From NCBI GenBank assembly GCA_005789975.1, contig SXWC01000164.1, forward strand, positions 1 to 16,823: 16,823 nucleotides of DNA, written 5' to 3'. This DNA is from Planctomycetaceae bacterium (lineage in GTDB: Bacteria > Planctomycetota > Planctomycetia > Pirellulales > UBA1268). Position 1 is the stretch's first letter; every line of letters begins with the position of its first letter. A model generated the notes under the pieces. That model saw nothing but the letters and a program-made list of their open reading frames with translations, made no database searches and was not told the origin of the DNA. The translations under genes and the position numbers were made by a program. Of the stretch, positions 15,485 through 16,823 are shown in pieces.

Positions 15485-16276
15485 ATGCGCCGCCAGAGCA
15501 AGCCATCGGGAAGCCTCGCGAATGCCTTGTCCCGCGGCAGGGGGCTTGGCCATCCGCTCGCGTCGGAAAACGGATCGTGGCCGAAGGAGGCCGTGCCGCG
15601 GCGGTTCGCACGGTTTTTGCTCACGCGGGAGTTTTTGCGCGTGCCCGGGGAGTCAACCGCAAGCGTCGTCGTGCCGGCCGTCGAGCAGGGGCGGCACGTC
15701 CGATCGGAAGAACTCGCCCGGGTGGAGGCAGCGCTGTTTCTGGCCCGCGAGCCGCTCAGCACGCGGCGGATCGCAAAGCTCGCCAGGCTTTCGGACGGCA
15801 CCCGGGCACGGTCGCTCGTCAAGGAACTCAGGCGGCTGCAGGATGCCTCGGAGGCGGCGTTTCGCGTCGAGCAGATCGCGGGCGGCTACCAGCTCCTGAG
15901 CCGCGGAACTTTCGGGCCTTGGGTGCGACGACTGCTCGATCAGCCCTCCGGTGGGCGGCTTTCCGGGGCGGCCATGGAAACCCTCGCCATCGTCGCCTAC
16001 CGGCAGCCCGTGACGCGGGCCGAAATCGAGGCGATTCGGGGCGTCGGCAGCGAGGAAATGCTCCGGCAGCTGCTGGAACGCGATTTGGTGGCGGTGGGAG
16101 GCCGGGCCGAGGAACTTGGCCGGCCCAATGTCTACGTGACCACGAGACGCTTTTTGGCGGCTTTTGGGCTCGCAAGGATTGAAGACCTGCCGCCGACGGG
16201 ACCGCACGACGAGCCTGGCCCCACCGACCCGGAGGCGGCGGGCGGCGACGGGCCGGATTTTTGTGCCGGATCCTGA
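15485..16276 (+). CDS. scpB: SMC-ScpAB complex subunit ScpB (segregation and condensation protein B)
   Basis: This 263-residue protein contains the two winged-helix domains of ScpB, the kite subunit of bacterial SMC-ScpAB condensin. The first domain is about 77-150: VEAALFLAREPLSTRRIAKL, then FRVEQIAGGYQLLSR. The second is about 160-236: METLAIVAYRQPVTRAEIEA, IRGVGS, LLERDLVAVGGRAEELGRPN, YVTTRRFLAAFGL and EDLP. These are almost canonical. The first 70 residues (Arg/Ser/Pro-rich) and the tail after 238 are not part of the family core. ATG 15485 is a guess. An AAGGAGG at 15584-15590 lies only two bases before an in-frame GTG (15593), too close for normal use, so the N-terminus is uncertain. 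scpA is not in the window. Confidence 0.93.
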   Translation: MRRQSKPSGSLANALSRGRGLGHPLASENGSWPKEAVPRRFARFLLTREFLRVPGESTASVVVPAVEQGRHVRSEELARVEAALFLAREPLSTRRIAKLARLSDGTRARSLVKELRRLQDASEAAFRVEQIAGGYQLLSRGTFGPWVRRLLDQPSGGRLSGAAMETLAIVAYRQPVTRAEIEAIRGVGSEEMLRQLLERDLVAVGGRAEELGRPNVYVTTRRFLAAFGLARIEDLPPTGPHDEPGPTDPEAAGGDGPDFCAGS

Positions 16277-16454
16277 CTCCGGCGACTTGCACGGTCCGGG
16301 GGTCGGCGACACACTGTCAGCCTCACCTTTTCCGGCTGGGCTGCCCCCGACCGATCCGCCGTGCATTTCTGACGGCCGATTGGACGATGGGTATTCGATC
16401 GGGTAGAGAATGAGCCGTGGAGTTGATGCCGAACCGATCCAGGAGGTTTTCGCC

Positions 16455-16823
16455 GTGACGATTGCCGCAAGTGGCCGAGAGCATCGAGACGTTTGTGACG
16501 CGGATGTCTTCTCGTGGAAAGAGTTGCCCGAGTTGCTTGCCGCGGAGGATCTCTTCGAGGACGGTTCGACATCCGGCGATCCCGTTGCCGCTACTGCGGT
16601 CGCCGGCGGCCGGACATCGCTGCCCGGCGGTTCGGTGATCCGGAGTGAAGACGAGGACGACGAGGAGTTCGACGACGACGACGAGGATCTTGACGACGAG
16701 GACGACGACGAAGAAGACGATGGCGACGAGGACGAGGACGACGACGAAGAGGACGACGAGGAGTGGGAAGAAGTCGAAGACGAGGATGACGAGGACGAAG
16801 CAGACGAGGACGAAGAGGACGAC
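16455..16823 (+). CDS. Start of an extremely acidic (Asp/Glu-rich) protein, cut by window edge
   Basis: GTG 16455 with AGGAGG (16441-16446) eight bases upstream opens a frame that stays open to the right edge (123 codons). An in-frame ATG at 16410 lacks a ribosome-binding site. Residues 1-64 look ordinary, with HRDVCDADVFSWKELPELL and EDLFEDG. From 16647 to the edge, 53 of 59 residues are Asp or Glu, broken only by single F, L, G, W, V and A. The DNA there is a degenerate run of GAC/GAG/GAA/GAT codons. No domain can be named; the part that would identify it may lie beyond the window. Possible roles are cation or basic-protein binding or a nucleic-acid mimic (speculative). It follows scpB on the same strand, 178 bp after its stop. 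Confidence 0.72.
   Translation, partial: MTIAASGREHRDVCDADVFSWKELPELLAAEDLFEDGSTSGDPVAATAVAGGRTSLPGGSVIRSEDEDDEEFDDDDEDLDDEDDDEEDDGDEDEDDDEEDDEEWEEVEDEDDEDEADEDEEDD
16647..16823 (+). repeat. Low-complexity GAN codon tract
   Basis: A purine-rich tract in which nearly every triplet is GAC, GAG, GAA or GAT; the order is irregular, so it is not a perfect tandem repeat. It encodes the acidic segment of the last gene and continues to the window edge. Such tracts can vary in length by slippage. Confidence 0.8.

Noticed and set aside
16265..16283. GCCGGA-N7-TCCGGC hairpin over the scpB stop codon
   Set aside because: Six-bp stem without a following T-run; too weak to call a terminator.

Overview
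The window looks like a piece of a high-GC planctomycete chromosome, probably of the Pirellulales type. This is inferred from the gene repertoire (stand-alone exosortase plus a separate EpsI-like protein, an A24-like membrane protein with a long C-terminal domain, signal-peptide hypotheticals, ScpB next to uncharacterised genes) and from strongly GC-biased third codon positions. I see no rRNA, tRNA, CRISPR array, insertion sequence, integrase or att site. The composition looks even, apart from an Asp/Glu codon run at the right edge.

Left third (1-6212, all minus strand, read right to left): an A24 prepilin-peptidase-like membrane protein, then an exopolysaccharide/exosortase cluster. The cluster runs exosortase (Cys-Arg-His triad visible), Wzz/BY-kinase-type chain-length protein, EpsI-like DUF3485 protein, and GDP-mannose 4,6-dehydratase (cut by the left edge). 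A promoter-like sequence lies directly before the exosortase, so the cluster may start there. The set fits export of a surface polysaccharide containing GDP-mannose-derived deoxysugars, coupled to exosortase sorting of surface proteins. No sorted substrate is encoded in the window.

Middle (6336-10508): a divergent flippase-like (LPG synthase TM family) integral membrane protein; a minus-strand pair with overlapping stop and start (YgfZ-like folate-binding protein, then a Nudix ADP-ribose-pyrophosphatase-type hydrolase); a plus-strand HTH protein; a candidate 28-residue membrane microprotein; and a two-TM minus-strand protein whose 3' end is antisense to it.

Right third (10670-16823): a secreted protein with two SPOR-like segments, translationally coupled to rdgB (dITP/XTP pyrophosphatase); a convergent MurG/MGT-like glycosyltransferase; a divergent secreted parvulin-type peptidyl-prolyl isomerase; a small membrane-anchored protein; scpB (condensin partner); and the start of an extremely acidic protein running off the edge.

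Most of the window is ordinary housekeeping and envelope biology. The items most worth a second look are the A24 protein that seems to lack its first catalytic Asp, the antisense microprotein, the hairpin-rich gap before the dehydratase gene, the duplicated-domain secreted protein tied to rdgB, and the acidic protein.
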